From Anticarsia gemmatalis (lineage: Eukaryota > Arthropoda > Insecta > Lepidoptera > Erebidae), in the NCBI RefSeq assembly GCF_050436995.1, contig NC_134755.1, positions 2,171,001-2,235,000 of the forward strand: a stretch of DNA of 64,000 nucleotides, written 5' to 3'. This document shows, in pieces, positions 1 through 13,319 of this stretch (positions are counted from its first letter, which is position 1; every line of letters starts with the position of its first letter). The notes under the pieces are model-generated. The model did not search any database and was not told the DNA's origin. It saw only the letters and a program-made list of their open reading frames with translations. Made by a program: the position numbers and the translations under genes.

Positions 1-30
1 AAAAATCCCCGCGACACAAGAGCAATTTTT
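1..30 (+). mobile_element. SINE tail cut by the window edge
   Basis: 'ccccgcgacacaagagca' matches the tail of the tRNA-SINE family at 14108-14300. The rest lies outside the window. Confidence 0.5.
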
Positions 31-83
31 ATCGGCCGAATTGAACACTTACATCGTCAATCATATTATTGGTTCCATGTTTT

Positions 84-125
84 AGAGAGCAAGCCTATTG
101 CCATTTATCGACCACGTTACCAAAC
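84..125 (-). mobile_element. SINE fragment ('agcctattgccat' family)
   Basis: 'gagcaagcctattgccat' and 'cacgttaccaaac' also occur at 32333-32400 and in the copy at 28285-28497. Confidence 0.45.
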
Positions 126-1820
126 TACTGACGTATACCTGTATTTTCTCTATAATATAAATAACAAGTTACGTTACAGTCTCACAATAGAATCAGTTTT
201 CAATCGGAAACAACAAATTACGTAAAAGGTTATGAAATTCTTCGCGTAAACAATCCCACTTTGATTTGTTATCGTAACAGATTATACAAGGAAACGCCCA
301 CTTGTTTAATATAATATTGAGACTATTTCCTATTAGGTAAAGTTTTATAAAGATAGTTTTTCAATAAACGCATTTAATTATGATAACAAAGTCAGCATAG
401 TCACTGTGGTGTCTGTTCTTTACATTTTCAGGAAATCGCTACACCGATTGTGATAAAATTTAACGTCTTTGAAGATCAGAAATTCTACATAGACTAATTA
501 TTTTTATCACTTGATGTGTTGAATAATGTCAGTTCACGAGAGGTCAGTTAGTGTTGGATAAAAGATTCATAGTTAGATGTTAATGAAAAAATATACAATT
601 TTCAAAAATAAGAGCAGATCGGACGACCAATTTCCGGACATATTTTCGGGAATAAAGGAGGTACAAGCGAACAAACAAGTGATCAAACGAATTTGTTCAA
701 AAACAAATCCGTGAAAGCGAAGTACAATCACATACAAACGTATTTAAACCCGTTTGTTACAAAAATATGTTTTAAAATGCTTCAACAGATTACCGCTTTT
801 GGCTGAGCGGTCCTTTTTTCAAATTTACCTAGGCGTAATGACGAATACCCCATTATTCTGGAGGAGGAACAAAGAGGCCAGAGGAATTAAAAAGAACGTA
901 CCATGCACTCTCTAATGACTGCAAAGCATTTGTGATAAAATCTAAGCGACACATCATTGTCATAGCGAGCAAACAGAATTGTTGTAGGACGATCCATTTT
1001 AATAGCCCCACATAGAGAAATTTGAACTTTATAGTATAAATCGTAAGGTATGTTTCAAGTTGGCATTTCAAGTACAATTTGTTAAACCTTTTTTCTCCTT
1101 TCGGCGATGAAATCTAGTATTCTCGGTACGCTTGCGTTGTTTGACGTCGGTTCGTGTATTACTGCAAAAATATGACTCGAAATGTACTGAGATGAATACA
1201 AATTGTATTGAATATCATAATAACGGCCAATTACACGGAGCATTCTTATCCTCTCAAGCGCCCGGCCACCGTGTCACGGTTGAATGTGCTACCCCCGTCA
1301 AGCGTCCCGCCACCGTGGTACGGCAAAACGATCTTACATTAAAAAAACGTAGAAATTAAATGCTAAAACTATGTTTATCCCTTTCAAACATATTTGACAT
1401 TGAAGCTGATGAAACGATACGACGATCTAATACACACACTTGAATAAGTGGTTGATATAGGCCAGAGAGCACCTTAAACAACATCTGACCCAACGACATG
1501 TTCCTTTATGACCAATATTGTAAATACTTTTTTTAACTAATTTTAAAGATTTGAGTATATTTTACAGTTGGATTTTAATGTCATTATTCATTAACTACAC
1601 GATAAGACCTTCCGTCATATTATTTTTTATGCCTAAAAATATTTTTTAGACTTTCTTCAAACACATGCCTAAAGCACACAATATTCAGATTAAACCGACT
1701 ATTGTACCACCACTGTCAAATATTATTTGTGGTTTATTTTTTAATAAATAGCAAATTTTATGTAGATTTCAAATATATAAGGTATGACTAGGGTGTTAGT
1801 ATTAAAATATGACGGAATCG
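126..1820. other. No gene seen
   Basis: AT-rich sequence with frequent stops in all frames. A short GC-richer patch (about 1255-1325) has no recognisable coding pattern. Open frames of about 75 codons here look random in composition. Confidence 0.5.
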
Positions 1821-1910
1821 GCGCTTAAACGCCAACCGCCAATTCAATTTCGCGCGCCATTTTTGACCTGGACGCTTAACGGTATATTTGAATTTTGACG
1901 TTGGGCGCTC
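1821..1910. promoter_or_regulatory. GC-richer patch with E2F-like and Myb-like sites
   Basis: TTTCGCGCGCC at 1848-1858 resembles the E2F consensus. 'caaccgcc' and 'ttaacggt' nearby resemble Myb cores. The patch stands out from AT-rich surroundings. No transcript can be attached to it; this is motif matching only. Confidence 0.25.
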
Positions 1911-2570
1911 GAGAGGTTATTTTATAGTTTAACTGGAGTAGTATCTTTTTTGTCGATAAAAATGAGATTTAAGTGTTAATAAATTAGTATAATGGTGGTA
2001 TGCGCTGTTGTTATGGCGCTTGTTCTCTTTATTTTTAAAAATTCTACGTTGATACTCTTAGCTTTTCTTATGATGCGATGATTAAAAACTAATATGTTAC
2101 CTATAATCTATTTGAATTGTTGTTAAAAGGATACAAAGACACACTTTGGCAATGTGGTTAAATCAATCTGCCAGTCACTGAGATTTAAAAAACATATATT
2201 TTAACAGATTATAATCACTATAATTATTATTAAGATCGTACAAAGTAATTTTCTCAATTATTTTCAGAATGAAACATATCCTCTTCACACGCCTTCTGCA
2301 AGGCTTATAAAATGATTCACAAAATGAACTCATATAAAATATATTTTTTAAAACATGCAATGATATATCATATTCAGTAATAAATCGACTTTTATTTGAC
2401 ATTCTTTTGATACGTTTCCTGGATTGAATATTTTTCGACACTTTCTGTCGAAACGAGTACAACTTTCATGTAAAAATATTGCATATTATTGAACGACTGA
2501 TGATTTAAATTCTTATCGTAAATGTGCAATTTTAATAATCGTATTTCCTTTGATATGATTTTATGTGAAA
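1911..2570. other. No gene seen
   Basis: AT-rich. A 95-codon minus open frame (2175-2462) is Ile/Lys/Tyr-rich with no domain I recognise, as expected by chance in AT-rich DNA. Confidence 0.5.
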
Positions 2571-2818
2571 CTAGCTGACCCGCGCAACTTTGCTTGCGTC
2601 ACATAAGAGAATCATAATTTTCCCCGTTTTTGTAACATTTTTTACTGGTACTCTGCTCCTATTGGTCGTAGCGTGATGATATATAACTTATAGCCTTCCT
2701 CGATAAATGGGCTATCTAACACTGAAATAATTTTTCAAATCGGACTAGTAGTTCCTGAGATTAGCGCGTTGAAACAAACAAACAAACAAACTCTTCAGCT
2801 TTATAATATTAGTATAGA
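2571..2818 (-). mobile_element. Non-autonomous Helitron, complete
   Basis: On the minus strand it starts TCTATACTAATATTATAAAG, has a (GTTT)n tract and 'aacgcgctaatctcaggaac', and ends in a hairpin around gcaagcaaagttgcg followed by gggtcagCTAG. It sits between A and T. These are hallmark Helitron ends. Confidence 0.88.
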
Positions 2819-3659
2819 TATGCTTCTCATTTTTTAAGTTCGAACTTAACACATACAAGTGTATGTATATGTTTGTTCTTATTTTAGGATAGTTAGTGCC
2901 TATGAACACAATTAAGAGACAATGAGTTAGTGGGAATAGTGCCCAGTGCGATTTCATGTTTAATTTTGAACCATTTTGCTATCTGTTTGAATTATAATCC
3001 TTTGGATATAGGTAATAATATAAGGATATGGATACGGAATCTAGGTTGACGCCTGTGCGGAACCTTCCGTATTTAATTTAAATCACTTATTACAAGTCGT
3101 CTTGAACAAGTAATGCTTAGTTACCTAACCTACATTAAATACTATCAGATGAGAAAGGAAAGGATTTTTCTATAGGCATCCTATTATGTTAACTGATATT
3201 ACGCCGAAATCTTCTCCATTGAGTTCAAATTCACGCCCACTCACTCTCAACTTCTCACCTACAGTCACGCACACAAACGTCTCCTGATCAAGTCTTAAGA
3301 AGTTCACAAAGTTAATCCAAACTGCGTCGTTGTATTATAATATCTTTTAATATTACATTTCTGTTTTAACTAACTACAAATTCAGTGATATTCAATTCCC
3401 AGTTGCGGTAACTTTGCACGAATTATGTTAAATTTATACATAAAATTATACCGTTATAATTCTATAAATAATTCCCAGCTGATATGAAAGTTATTCAATC
3501 CCTTATAAATATCAACTTTTGGGAACAAAAAATATTTATTTGTTTGTTTTAGTTATTTATAGGGACTGATAACTTGGGTGGAGTATGTTTTACGTGCTAA
3601 ATGAGTTTGAGATTACAGTTTGAATTATTAGTTATTATTGCAAAGTTGTTGATGCGGCT
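2819..3659. other. No gene seen
   Basis: AT-rich with no recognisable coding sequence, RNA gene or repeat boundary. Confidence 0.5.
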
Positions 3660-3720
3660 GATGCCCTCGCGTAATGAAAGAGGGGTTAAGTCTGAGTCCA
3701 CCACACTGACCAAGTGCGGC
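3660..3720 (-). mobile_element. tRNA-SINE fragment
   Basis: 'gatgccctcgcgtaatg', 'gaggggttaagtctgagtcc' and 'accaagtgcgg' match the central part of the 34085-34345 SINE family. Confidence 0.6.
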
Positions 3721-3771
3721 TTATAGATTTCCTATTCTTCTAAGAACAACTTGTTTCGTCCACCACGATTA

Positions 3772-3885
3772 ACCCCGGTTTCTGAGTAGGTACATTTAGT
3801 TAATCTATTCAATAGATTTTTTTGTATGAGTTTTAACGCTATATAATAGATAAACTACTGCAAAATGTACCTCAGAAACCAGGGG
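3772..3885. mobile_element. Hairpin MITE, ACCCCnGGTTTCTGAG ends
   Basis: About 45-bp imperfect inverted repeats: ACCCCGGTTTCTGAG on the left and ctcagaaaccaggggt on the right, with 'tttatctattcaatag' arms meeting in the middle. A second copy lies at 34845-34963. Confidence 0.8.
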
Positions 3886-5042
3886 TACGTGCGGCTTGTG
3901 GAATATTTGTTCCTTCAAGAAGTGTATATGAAATCCAAGGTATGATGCTTTCTTTTGCCGTAAAACAAGACGTTTTTTTAATTTTTAATGCAAATACACA
4001 ATCACTTTGAAATATAATTCCTACATAGCCTCAAGATTTTAGATTGGGTGAGGGACCCAAGAGGCGTGGGAGGTGACTTATATTTTTCTATTGCCCAGTT
4101 TTCGTTGCTTGTATCTACTTTTGACTTTTGACCTTAATCTTATCGTGAAAAGTATCCTTATACAATTTATTTTAAGCGTTCGTCACCAAGCCAAATGTTT
4201 TGTAGCTCTTTTTTCTTAGAAATAACGGTCAGTGAATAAATTAATGTTGTTTCCTCACGAAAAAAGTCGGGGTCATTGACATTGGAATCAAAGTGAAGCC
4301 TTCAAGTTCGTTTTGACTGGAGACTAATTACTTGGTAGTTTAAGCAACATAGTAACAAGTTTTCTTATGGAATATGCTGTGTTAATTGACAACAACAGGG
4401 ACCAACTTTAAAAGCGCCATCCGAAACACGGAATCGCTCAGCCCAAGCACCCACTATACGATCACCCATCTTTAGAATGATCGCGCCAAGTGTGCTTAAA
4501 ATCGTTTACCGACCGGTACCGACGGTTACCGACCCGGTTAGTGCAACTGAATTTGATCTTCGAGCTCCTCAACATGACCTGAATCTCTATAAATTCTACA
4601 ATTCATTACTCTAATTTCAATCTACCGAACATAATAACCCATTCAAAAGTCGGCAGAGTTCGTAACAATAATTCAACTCTTAAGAGCCCTCAATTATATT
4701 GAGATATTCAACGAATTACCGCGCGATCCGTAAGCTCCTTATAATTCCTTGCTTTAATCAATTGTGGCGTTGAAACGTTTTCTTAGAAATTCAACAGGAA
4801 GATACCATTTCTCATGTAACTAATTTTGATATAACAAGTACCGGAACGTGGTTTTCTGAGCGGATATTAACTATTGAATTGAATTTATAATTCAACTAGC
4901 TTCTGAAGGCAATTTCGTCTAGTAGCAATTATTTCGCGGTTTAAAAAGTATCCCATAAAAGTATCCCGTAAGTCCATAGCATATAACTTATATGTATATG
5001 TGCCAAATTTCCTCAAAATCCATCAAATAGTAGCTGCTGAAA
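3886..5042. other. No gene seen; short accgac-type repeat at 4506-4539
   Basis: Non-coding AT-rich sequence. 4506-4539 has three imperfect units of ttaccgacCGG type, unusually GC-rich for the region. Confidence 0.45.
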
Positions 5043-5406
5043 TCTATACTATCTATACTTAATATTATAAAGCTGAAGAGTTTGTTTGTTTGTTTGTTTG
5101 TTTGAACGCGCTAATCTCAGGAACTACTGGTCCGGTTTGAAAAATATATAATATTATAATTACAAAGCTGAAGAGTTTGTTTGTTTGTTTGTTTGTTTGT
5201 TTGTTTGAACGCGCTAATCTCAGGAACTACTGGTCCGATTTGAAAAATTCTTTCAGTGTTAGATAGTCCATTTATCGAGGAAGGTTATAGGCTATATATC
5301 ATCACGCTACTACCAATAGGAGCAGAGTACCAGTGAAAAATGTTACAAAAACGGGGAAAATTTTTAACGCTTATGTAACGCAAGCGAAGTTGCGCGGGTC
5401 AGCTAG
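5043..5406 (+). mobile_element. Non-autonomous Helitron with duplicated 5' end
   Basis: The first copy of the 5' end (5043-5148) stops after 'ggtttgaaaaat'. A second 5' end with a longer GTTT tract begins at about 5147 and continues to the terminal hairpin and CTAG at 5403-5406, followed by T. Confidence 0.85.
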
Positions 5407-8107
5407 TAAATAATAAACGTCTATTCATACATACACAAATACGCGTTCATAATATTGTGTAGAATTTAATTGATAAAATATTATCTTCCAAAGTAATAGC
5501 CGATTCGTAATAAGCATCACCTCTTACGCAAATCAAAAATTTGAACCTAAGTCACCTTGTGTGTATTAGAAATATGTAATAATCACTTGTTTTAAGGCTA
5601 GCAAAAGTTTTCACACGTAATTATAAATGTTCCTAAAATTTTATTAAACATATCTATTGATGCGTATATTTTTAAATTTAAACTAAAAGGCGTAAGAGTG
5701 GACTTAAATTCCCAAATTTAAATTCCCCAAGCTGCTAGTGACAATTTTTGATGAAAAACTTAATGACATTTTGCGTGGTGATTAAAACAACACCAAAATT
5801 TGAACGACGGTCACGTAAACAGGAAAACTTTAATCAATGCTTGAATTAAAAGGTATAGAGTAAATACATACTTCTACATGCTTCTCTTGCTTCATTCATG
5901 ATTATTATTTATAGTCCAACAACTTAGCACAGAGCCTTAGCTTAAACAATTTATCTAAAACGAGCGGAGTGACCCGACTTCGTCCGAATATAGACAATTT
6001 TAACCAGCTGATTCCATTCCTGTGGGAATTTTGATCCCATCGATCCTATACAAACCTAGTCCCGGCAGTTATAAACGTATAAAAAAAAAAAATTTAGTGT
6101 AGTGGTTCAGAAGTTACACCTACATACATTTCGGTGATTATTTTTATTGAAATAAGATAAAACAGCTGTAGAAAATAGGCCGTTTGCTGCATACATCTAG
6201 GAGTCATTGATCTTCTTAATTCTAAACATTGCATACCGCCATCACTCGGGCAACCTACATACAAGTCTCTATACTAAGCTGTTGGAACATAGTACCTACT
6301 CAAAAATAGCCTATAACAATCTTCACACAGTAGCAAACTTAAAGTACAGTTTCAAAACTAGACCAAAGTACTGAAACACTAAAGGAAACGTTTAATTGTT
6401 ATAAGATTCGGAAGTTAGCTATAGTAACTAAGCAAATGATGGAACTTATAACACTAAGGGTGTTAAAAGATCATCTATCAATCATCGATTGATGCCGTTG
6501 ATCAATTGCGTTTTGACGATAATTCGTGTAGTAAAACTATCAAGCGCGATCACTAACCCATTCTATCTTCAATTGATATTCGCTAGGCTGTTTATGCATA
6601 ATATATTAACGGGGTATATTATTTTATGCATACCTTTTGTAGCAACAATCAATCGTAAAATTTTTACTGATAAATAAATCTCAATGAGAATAAAATTGAG
6701 AGAATGTTTGCTAAATATATTTTTCTTCAATTAACAGGAAATAGATTAGAAATTTTGGCAATAATCGACCAGAACAAATAATAATTTTTATTGTAACATA
6801 GGAAGACAAAATTGTTGTTGTTGGTACAAGCTTATTAGTTACATATTGTAGTTTATTTATATTATTGAGTAAATTAGCCATAAATCTTCATAATTTGTAT
6901 GGTAATTCAGCCATATTTACCAAAACGGACCGCATAAATCGTACCTGTTTATACGCGATCAATCATAGAGTAGTCTGCAGTAACAGATACTGCACAACGA
7001 GATGCACACACAATACAAGATTTATGCCTCTGAAACGTTTCCTTAAACTACTCTGTACAAAGGATGCTTAATGTATGTTGCCAAACTTGAAACATTGAAA
7101 TTGTGCTGATGAAAAGACGGTATTACACTTATCCCGAAAGCTTAAGGAGATGTGCATGGAAAATACTTGCTGTACAGTATTTGCTTTGATTTAGGTTTAC
7201 GCATTATGTAGTTGTAAGCGCAGTGTAATTTCCTGGTCGTATAAAATGTTTTGGAGATTATTTTAAATTATGAAAATGTTTTATCTCGTAGATTTCTTGT
7301 GATACTAAATATGACTAAATATTATTTATTCAGAAAACGTCCATGGGAAAAATGCATGATCGTCTAAATTGCGTGTTGTGATAACCATGAATGACTGGCC
7401 GAGTTTTTAAGAAGACGTGCGTGGGTAGTGGCTAAGATGCACATGGTTGTCGCAAGTTTGAGTTCTGGAATGAGCAACTATTCGTGATATCTACAAGTAA
7501 CTACTTCGGTTGTCCTTTCATGACCATGCTTGTATAATTCCTCCTGAAACCAGATTTTACAAAAAATGGGCCTCAATTTAACATTTTACTAAATACCATA
7601 ATGTGGTATGCTTAGACTACGCTTACGTTTGACAATATAATTTGGACCCAAATTAACTATTTGAAAAAATACAATATTGTGATATTTTTTGTACTTACCG
7701 GATTTCTATTGGATACAATAACATTTAACATCTTTCTGCTCCAATTAAACCGTAATAATAATGAAATTACACAGGTAAAGGAAAACATGATTAGTAAATA
7801 ATTTTCGCTGTAATATACCTCTATGTTCGTTAGCAACAAACATTCAATAAAGTAAGTTCCGAGAACTGTTGAACGCTTGAATGACGGAATATTATTTTGA
7901 TTTCTATCATTTATACAGAATTATGGAAATTATTTCAGACTGTATAATATTCCACTGACCTATATTCGATCGAGATTTTTATATAAGATCAGCGCCTCTA
8001 GTGGCTGCCAAAGGTACTTTTGGTAATTATCAATTGCTTGCTATTCATAAGCTTGGTCTAACCCTAAAAAGGCTTGACTTTATATATGAGTCTTTTGTTG
8101 TTTTTTA
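5407..8107. other. No gene seen; one degenerate repeat
   Basis: 5945-6130 resembles an eroded minus-strand Helitron end ('gagtgacccgacttcgtccg', then 'tcctgtgggaattttgatcc'). 7985-8025 carries 'gcgcctctagtgg', shared with the MITE family at 25309. The rest is AT-rich, with only short open frames (60-68 codons) lacking domain signals. Confidence 0.45.
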
Positions 8108-8377
8108 AGACAACTCCCACGTTAATCATTCTTCTTGTGTCGCGGGAATTTTTACAAGCGATGATCTATCCGACCGATTTCGGCCACCACTTTTACAAAG
8201 ATCGGACACAAAGTACAACCAGACCCGAAACAATAATTTATGGAACGCACAACGAACCAACACAGCCATCTGTGGATCACACAAATATTTGTTCCATGTG
8301 GGTATCAAACACATCGACGACGGTATCGACGCACTGGTAATGGCCTGGCAACCATCTTTACCACTGCGTTACGGAAG
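8108..8377 (-). mobile_element. tRNA-derived SINE
   Basis: Minus-strand head (B-box-like region near 8295-8315 and the 'cctggcaacc' region), body 'cagacccgaaacaataattt', tail 'cttgtgtcgcggga'. The open frames on both strands here (8074-8340 and 8126-8314) are SINE sequence. Confidence 0.75.
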
Positions 8378-10865
8378 CAATCAATGTATCATACATTATG
8401 AATGCATGAATATAGCGTAAAAATGTATAAAAATAATATAAACCACTCACCTGTGTTTCAGCTACACTGTCCAGTTTCTTCGCCAGCTAAGCCCGCAATG
8501 TCGATAAACGTAGTTTAATGAATAAATTAACGAGCGCGTGGATAATTGGCTATCGTGTATTCCCTATGTCCCAGTACGTACTCACACAAATTTTATTACA
8601 ATGGTGGACAAATAGAAATAAAATAATGCTTTATAAATTTTTGAGTAAATAACCTAATCACGAATTCTAGATCCATAAAAAGTATTTATACTAGACTAGA
8701 CATACATTTTCTGTACAGGCTCTTATACAAAATATTTACCTACCACAGCTAAATGTCATTTTTGCCAAAGCAACATGTACTTACACACACTTAGCTTCGA
8801 TTCTACCTATATCCGACTAGTAAACCATAATCTAAAGCCCTTAGCATAGTAGAGCCTGTGGTAGCCCACGGTAACATTATCGGAAGATGTGATTTCAAAC
8901 TAACCAATCGACTGATCCATTAAAGGTTAGAAGTCATAGGCAACATCAAGGATTGACGGACGTGCAGTAAAAACCAACGACTATTGTACATATTATTAAC
9001 CCGGTCTATTGACGGCCGATCGTTTTGTACGGCGACGTCTTAAGTGCGTTTACAAAATTCTGAGTTTCGTCTGATGACTGAATCTGGGTCTGGTAGCCCA
9101 AGATTTTATAAAAGGCTGTTACTTAGAATAGGTATGTAACATCTCTTGTCTATATCGTCACTTTCCATCAAGCGCGTAAAAAAGTATCTAATTTTTAACT
9201 AAGTATTATATCAAATAGGCCAAGACTGAGAGATAAGACGTGTTGATTTAAAGCGGTTGCCTTTTGTATAGGCACTCAAGCTAGAAGCCTAATCGCAAAT
9301 AAAACTAGTAATAGAGCACTTTTAGAGACCGCCTTCTAACCAGAATGAGGCCTTAGTTTAATTTATAGGTCATTTTATAGTACTATCTACTATATCATTA
9401 ATTTATTCTTCAAAGTAAATAAATATATAGTTTAGAGACTTAAAAATTGCATTTTTAAGTTTGATATTTAGACGACACTTTATTTATCTGTTAACAAACA
9501 TCACGTTACGATAGAACTACTATGATGATGACAAACCGTCATTTGAGTAACTTATGATTGTAGCAGAAAAAAAAATGGAAAAATTCCCAAATAATCTTTG
9601 ATCTTTAGCCCTATGGGAAAAAGGCGTGATTTTATGTATGTATTTTTGTACAAAGAGATTTACTTGCAGACGTGCTTGTTCCTGGGTTGGATTATATTAT
9701 TGGGACACAAACTCGTGTTGGCCTTCACTCGTCATCATTGGCTCAATGTGTATTTTCGCTATAAGCCACTACACGAGTCGATTTAACTCGAGTACCACAT
9801 TAACCACAGCTAACATGCAGTCATAATGCAGAAATGAAGCCAAATAACACGGTTCTTAAACGCGAAAAGGCCTTATCATTGTCATCTTCCAAAAAAGTCA
9901 TGTTCTTAAACATTATTTTGCAAGTATTATAAGCATAAATATACCATTATCAAGGACAATATTCTCTTATTATTTATTTATGTTAAGACCCTACGCGAAC
10001 ATTGGTGCCAAACCGCCGAAACGTTACAAAAATTGTATATTTTTTTCGTAAATATGGCCACTAGTAATGAGAAATGTTGATAATATATAGCTAGTATTAA
10101 ATAACGTGGTCTAAGTCATAAGCTATATGACAAAAAATCCTTGGGTAATTTCACAAATATTATGTGTAGGACTTGACCTGTAGAGCGATTTAATTATATC
10201 CTTTTCATATATTGGTATTAATTGTAGGTAGGAACCGGAAAATGACTCTCCCTTCCTTCATTCACATGAATACACCTTCGTTATATACAGGACCTTCAGT
10301 TACAATTACTACGCTCCTAACCAAATTGCAAGACATGAAGATTTCAGTCGGCAATAATTATTTTATTTGTGTCGATTATGATAAGGCAGTCATAAAATAT
10401 ATTTTTATCAATATATTTATTGCAATCATTTCAAAGTAAAGAAACTAAAAATAATTTCTTAGTTTTAATGTTTTGTTATATTATTTTCCACTCTTGGGGA
10501 CGTCATCGTATTTTTAAGTAACTAGTGTTTTAAAGGAATTAATAAAAAAAATGAACCTAACAAGCGTATAACTTGCACCAAAAACAATATAAACACGCGA
10601 ACGGGGTGTGGAAAACATAGCATACGTTTCTAAAACTATTTCCATTAGCTAAATACACTTTACTGACAAAAATAACAGAATCGTAATTAACTTTTCATAC
10701 AATTCATTGACTTTTACTAAAATTATTTTATTGTATCAATGAAAGACATGTCATGTTAAAATGGAGTATTTTATTATTGTGATATTTTATTTTATTTATT
10801 TAGTTTATTTGTAACGCTCATGGTACATTTATAACTTGAACCAATACCCTCTCTGGGACTCTAAC
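8378..10865. other. No gene seen; a short LINE-like tail near 9596-9665
   Basis: 9600-9665 contains 'tatgggaaaaaggcgtgatt' then 'tatgtatgta', resembling the end of the repeat at 14862-14965. Otherwise AT-rich, with no exon-like pattern that I can support. Confidence 0.45.
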
Positions 10866-11060
10866 TGCCTCCGGTAGTGTACCCAACTGCTGATCATGGG
10901 GTCTCGGGTTCGATTTTCGGATCAGGCAAAATGCAACCGGTGTTTTCTAATTTATATGAGAATATTTTTCAATAGTGGTTTGGAGTTTGGTAAACAGCAA
11001 TGTAGATGACGGGTGCATTCCATACACCTCTACTAAAACCTGCAACAGACTTTATGTTTG
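10866..11060 (+). mobile_element. tRNA-derived SINE ('tctcgggttcgatt' family)
   Basis: tRNA-like head with B box 'gggttcgattttcgg', followed by a body ending 'gacgggtgcattccatacacc'. Related copies at 29728-29960 and 34490-34690. Confidence 0.65.
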
Positions 11061-12200
11061 TACGTTTTAATTTAATTTCGGTTTTTGTAACATTGAACCA
11101 ATTTATTAATAAACTAATTTCTTTACAATAATCTCCTGCAAACTATACATAAATGTTTGTACGTGCAACTATAAACCCTGGCTTACGATACGATGTTCAT
11201 AAAGAGCATTATAAACGACGTCAGAACGTTCTGTGTCCTACATTCACCATCACATTATATTGCTAGTATAAACACCGTAACATGAACAGCTAAAAAGTCT
11301 ATAAAATCACCTGGCGACAAGAATGGTTTGTTGCTTACCTTTAAATGAGACTTGAAACCAATTACACCGATAACTTTTACCGATTATTTTATTTTTTACT
11401 GTCCTCTTTGCACCCAGATTCTAGGCATGGAAATGAGACTACCAAACCTTTACCAACTTTATGTTCCCCATTTGTTCTCAAATTCTTATACACATGATAC
11501 AATTTTATTATGGGTTTATAAATTGGTGTATTGCCGTAGATCTGGCTCTTATACAATTACGTGTAAGGCGCATGCTAAATAAGCATTGCTGTTAAATTTT
11601 TACTTATATTGCCCCATTGTCGGGCAAAGGTCTCCTCCAAAGACCTGCACTGGTGTCTATCCTAAGCCGTTTCCTGCCACCCTTCCAGATAAGTGACCAA
11701 CTCGTCACGCCAACGTTTTCTCTGTCTAAGAATACTTTTAAAAAATCCATCCAAATTAAATCTCATTCTTTCAAGAATCTCTTTTAACTCCGCTAAGAAC
11801 TATCGAAGCGAATTTAATAGATTTTCTTGTATAGCGATCTTTAACATCGATAACGTTTCCGTTGCCTGACTCACACGCTTTCCTTTGAGATAAGCATACC
11901 GATTTATAAAGGACTGGTATGAGCAATAGTTTAGAGGTTTTTCACCTAGAATATTCGTTTAAATTGCATTTTTGCTATTTTCTCTACATAAGTATTCTTA
12001 TACTATATTTATATAGGTGTAAGCAGAATATGAGTTTCATTCGAAATAAGTAGGTCTGTAATTAGTACATTGCCCAATCGAGAATCGACCTCGTGATCAG
12101 TAGATGCAAAGATCAACGACAAAGATAGTCAACTTCTAGGCTTAGAATTTTGACAACTTTCATTCTTTGAATTAGTCTTTTGCACTGAAGACTTAAAAAA
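11061..12200. other. No gene seen; minus LINE/SINE tail at about 11606-11735
   Basis: 'ttgccccattgtcgggcaaa' followed by 'ggtctcctccaaag' matches a lepidopteran 3'-end repeat seen again at 56215-56345. The rest is AT-rich non-coding DNA. Confidence 0.5.
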
Positions 12201-12460
12201 TCTATACTAATATTATAAAGCTGAAGAGTTTGTTTGTTTGTTTGTTTGTTTGTTTGAACGCGCTAATCTCAGGAACTACTAGTCCGATTTGAAAAATTCT
12301 TTCAGTGTTAGATAGCCCATTTATCGAGGAAGGCTATAGTCTATATATCATCACGTTACGACCAATAGGAGCAGAGTACGAGTAAAAAATGTTACAAAAA
12401 CGGGGAAAATTTTGACGCATTCTCTCTTATGTTGCAAGCGAAGTTGCGCGGGTCAGCTAG
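12201..12460 (+). mobile_element. Non-autonomous Helitron, complete
   Basis: Starts TCTATACTAATATTATAAAG after A, has six GTTT units, and ends with a hairpin and 'gcgcgggtcagCTAG' before T. It is 260 bp and the cleanest copy in the window. Confidence 0.92.
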
Positions 12461-13319
12461 TATACAATACACAGAGAACAAGGCGAGCAAGCATTAAGTG
12501 TAGTTCAATTTTGGAAAAAAGTCTTTTACTTGCAAGGGAGACACTATACAGGGGTTAAAATGTAATATCTTAGGGTGCTTTTACACCTGAGATGTGAAAT
12601 ACAGCTGCATTTCCAGCAGTACGGCTGTACTGCGAGGATTAATTATAGATATCGGCAAGAGTCTCCTCTCGAACGAGGGATTGGTTAGTCCTTGAGTTCA
12701 TCAGGGTTAGGTTATAATAATAAAATAAGTTATGTACACTTTAAATGACATTATTATTCACGCACATGTTCATGCTGTTTGTTGCTATGAGGAAAATAAA
12801 GGCGCCATATAAGGAAAAAATATATACAAATAAGTGCTGTTTAGCCTAACTGATAAGTAAAGTGACGGATAGAGTATGAAACTATCAATTAAATACTTTT
12901 GAAAAAATATAGTTACTTATCTATGGGAAAAATAGTTGTTGTAGGAGTTATTGACTTGACTGATTGAACTAGGTTATCACAAAAACATTCCGATTTGTTG
13001 GCTTCAACAAGATACAAAGAAATCTACAACAGACTTTTGATGATCATATTTTTTTTTGTTTATTCTAAAATAGTTATTCTATTTAACCTCGGTATTTATA
13101 TTTTTTTATTTTCTGACAATTTTTTGTTTAATGGTTTCTAGTTATCCTATAGTAGCTTAATGACCTTCAATGACGTACATATATTTACTGGCCTATATTG
13201 GTAAAAATAAATCACTTCAGTCCTGAAAAACCTTATTTCAAAATTTTTTAGCGCAAATAATGGTTTATATTCGTTCTTTGTCTAAGAAAAAATACCAAGC
13301 GCACGGTAAAATTCTACAC
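12461..13319. other. No gene seen
   Basis: AT-rich sequence; no coding pattern or repeat ends recognised. Confidence 0.5.

Noticed and set aside
5060..5210. CRISPR-like short direct repeats
   Set aside because: The repeats are a GTTT microsatellite inside a eukaryotic Helitron; there is no repeat-spacer pattern.
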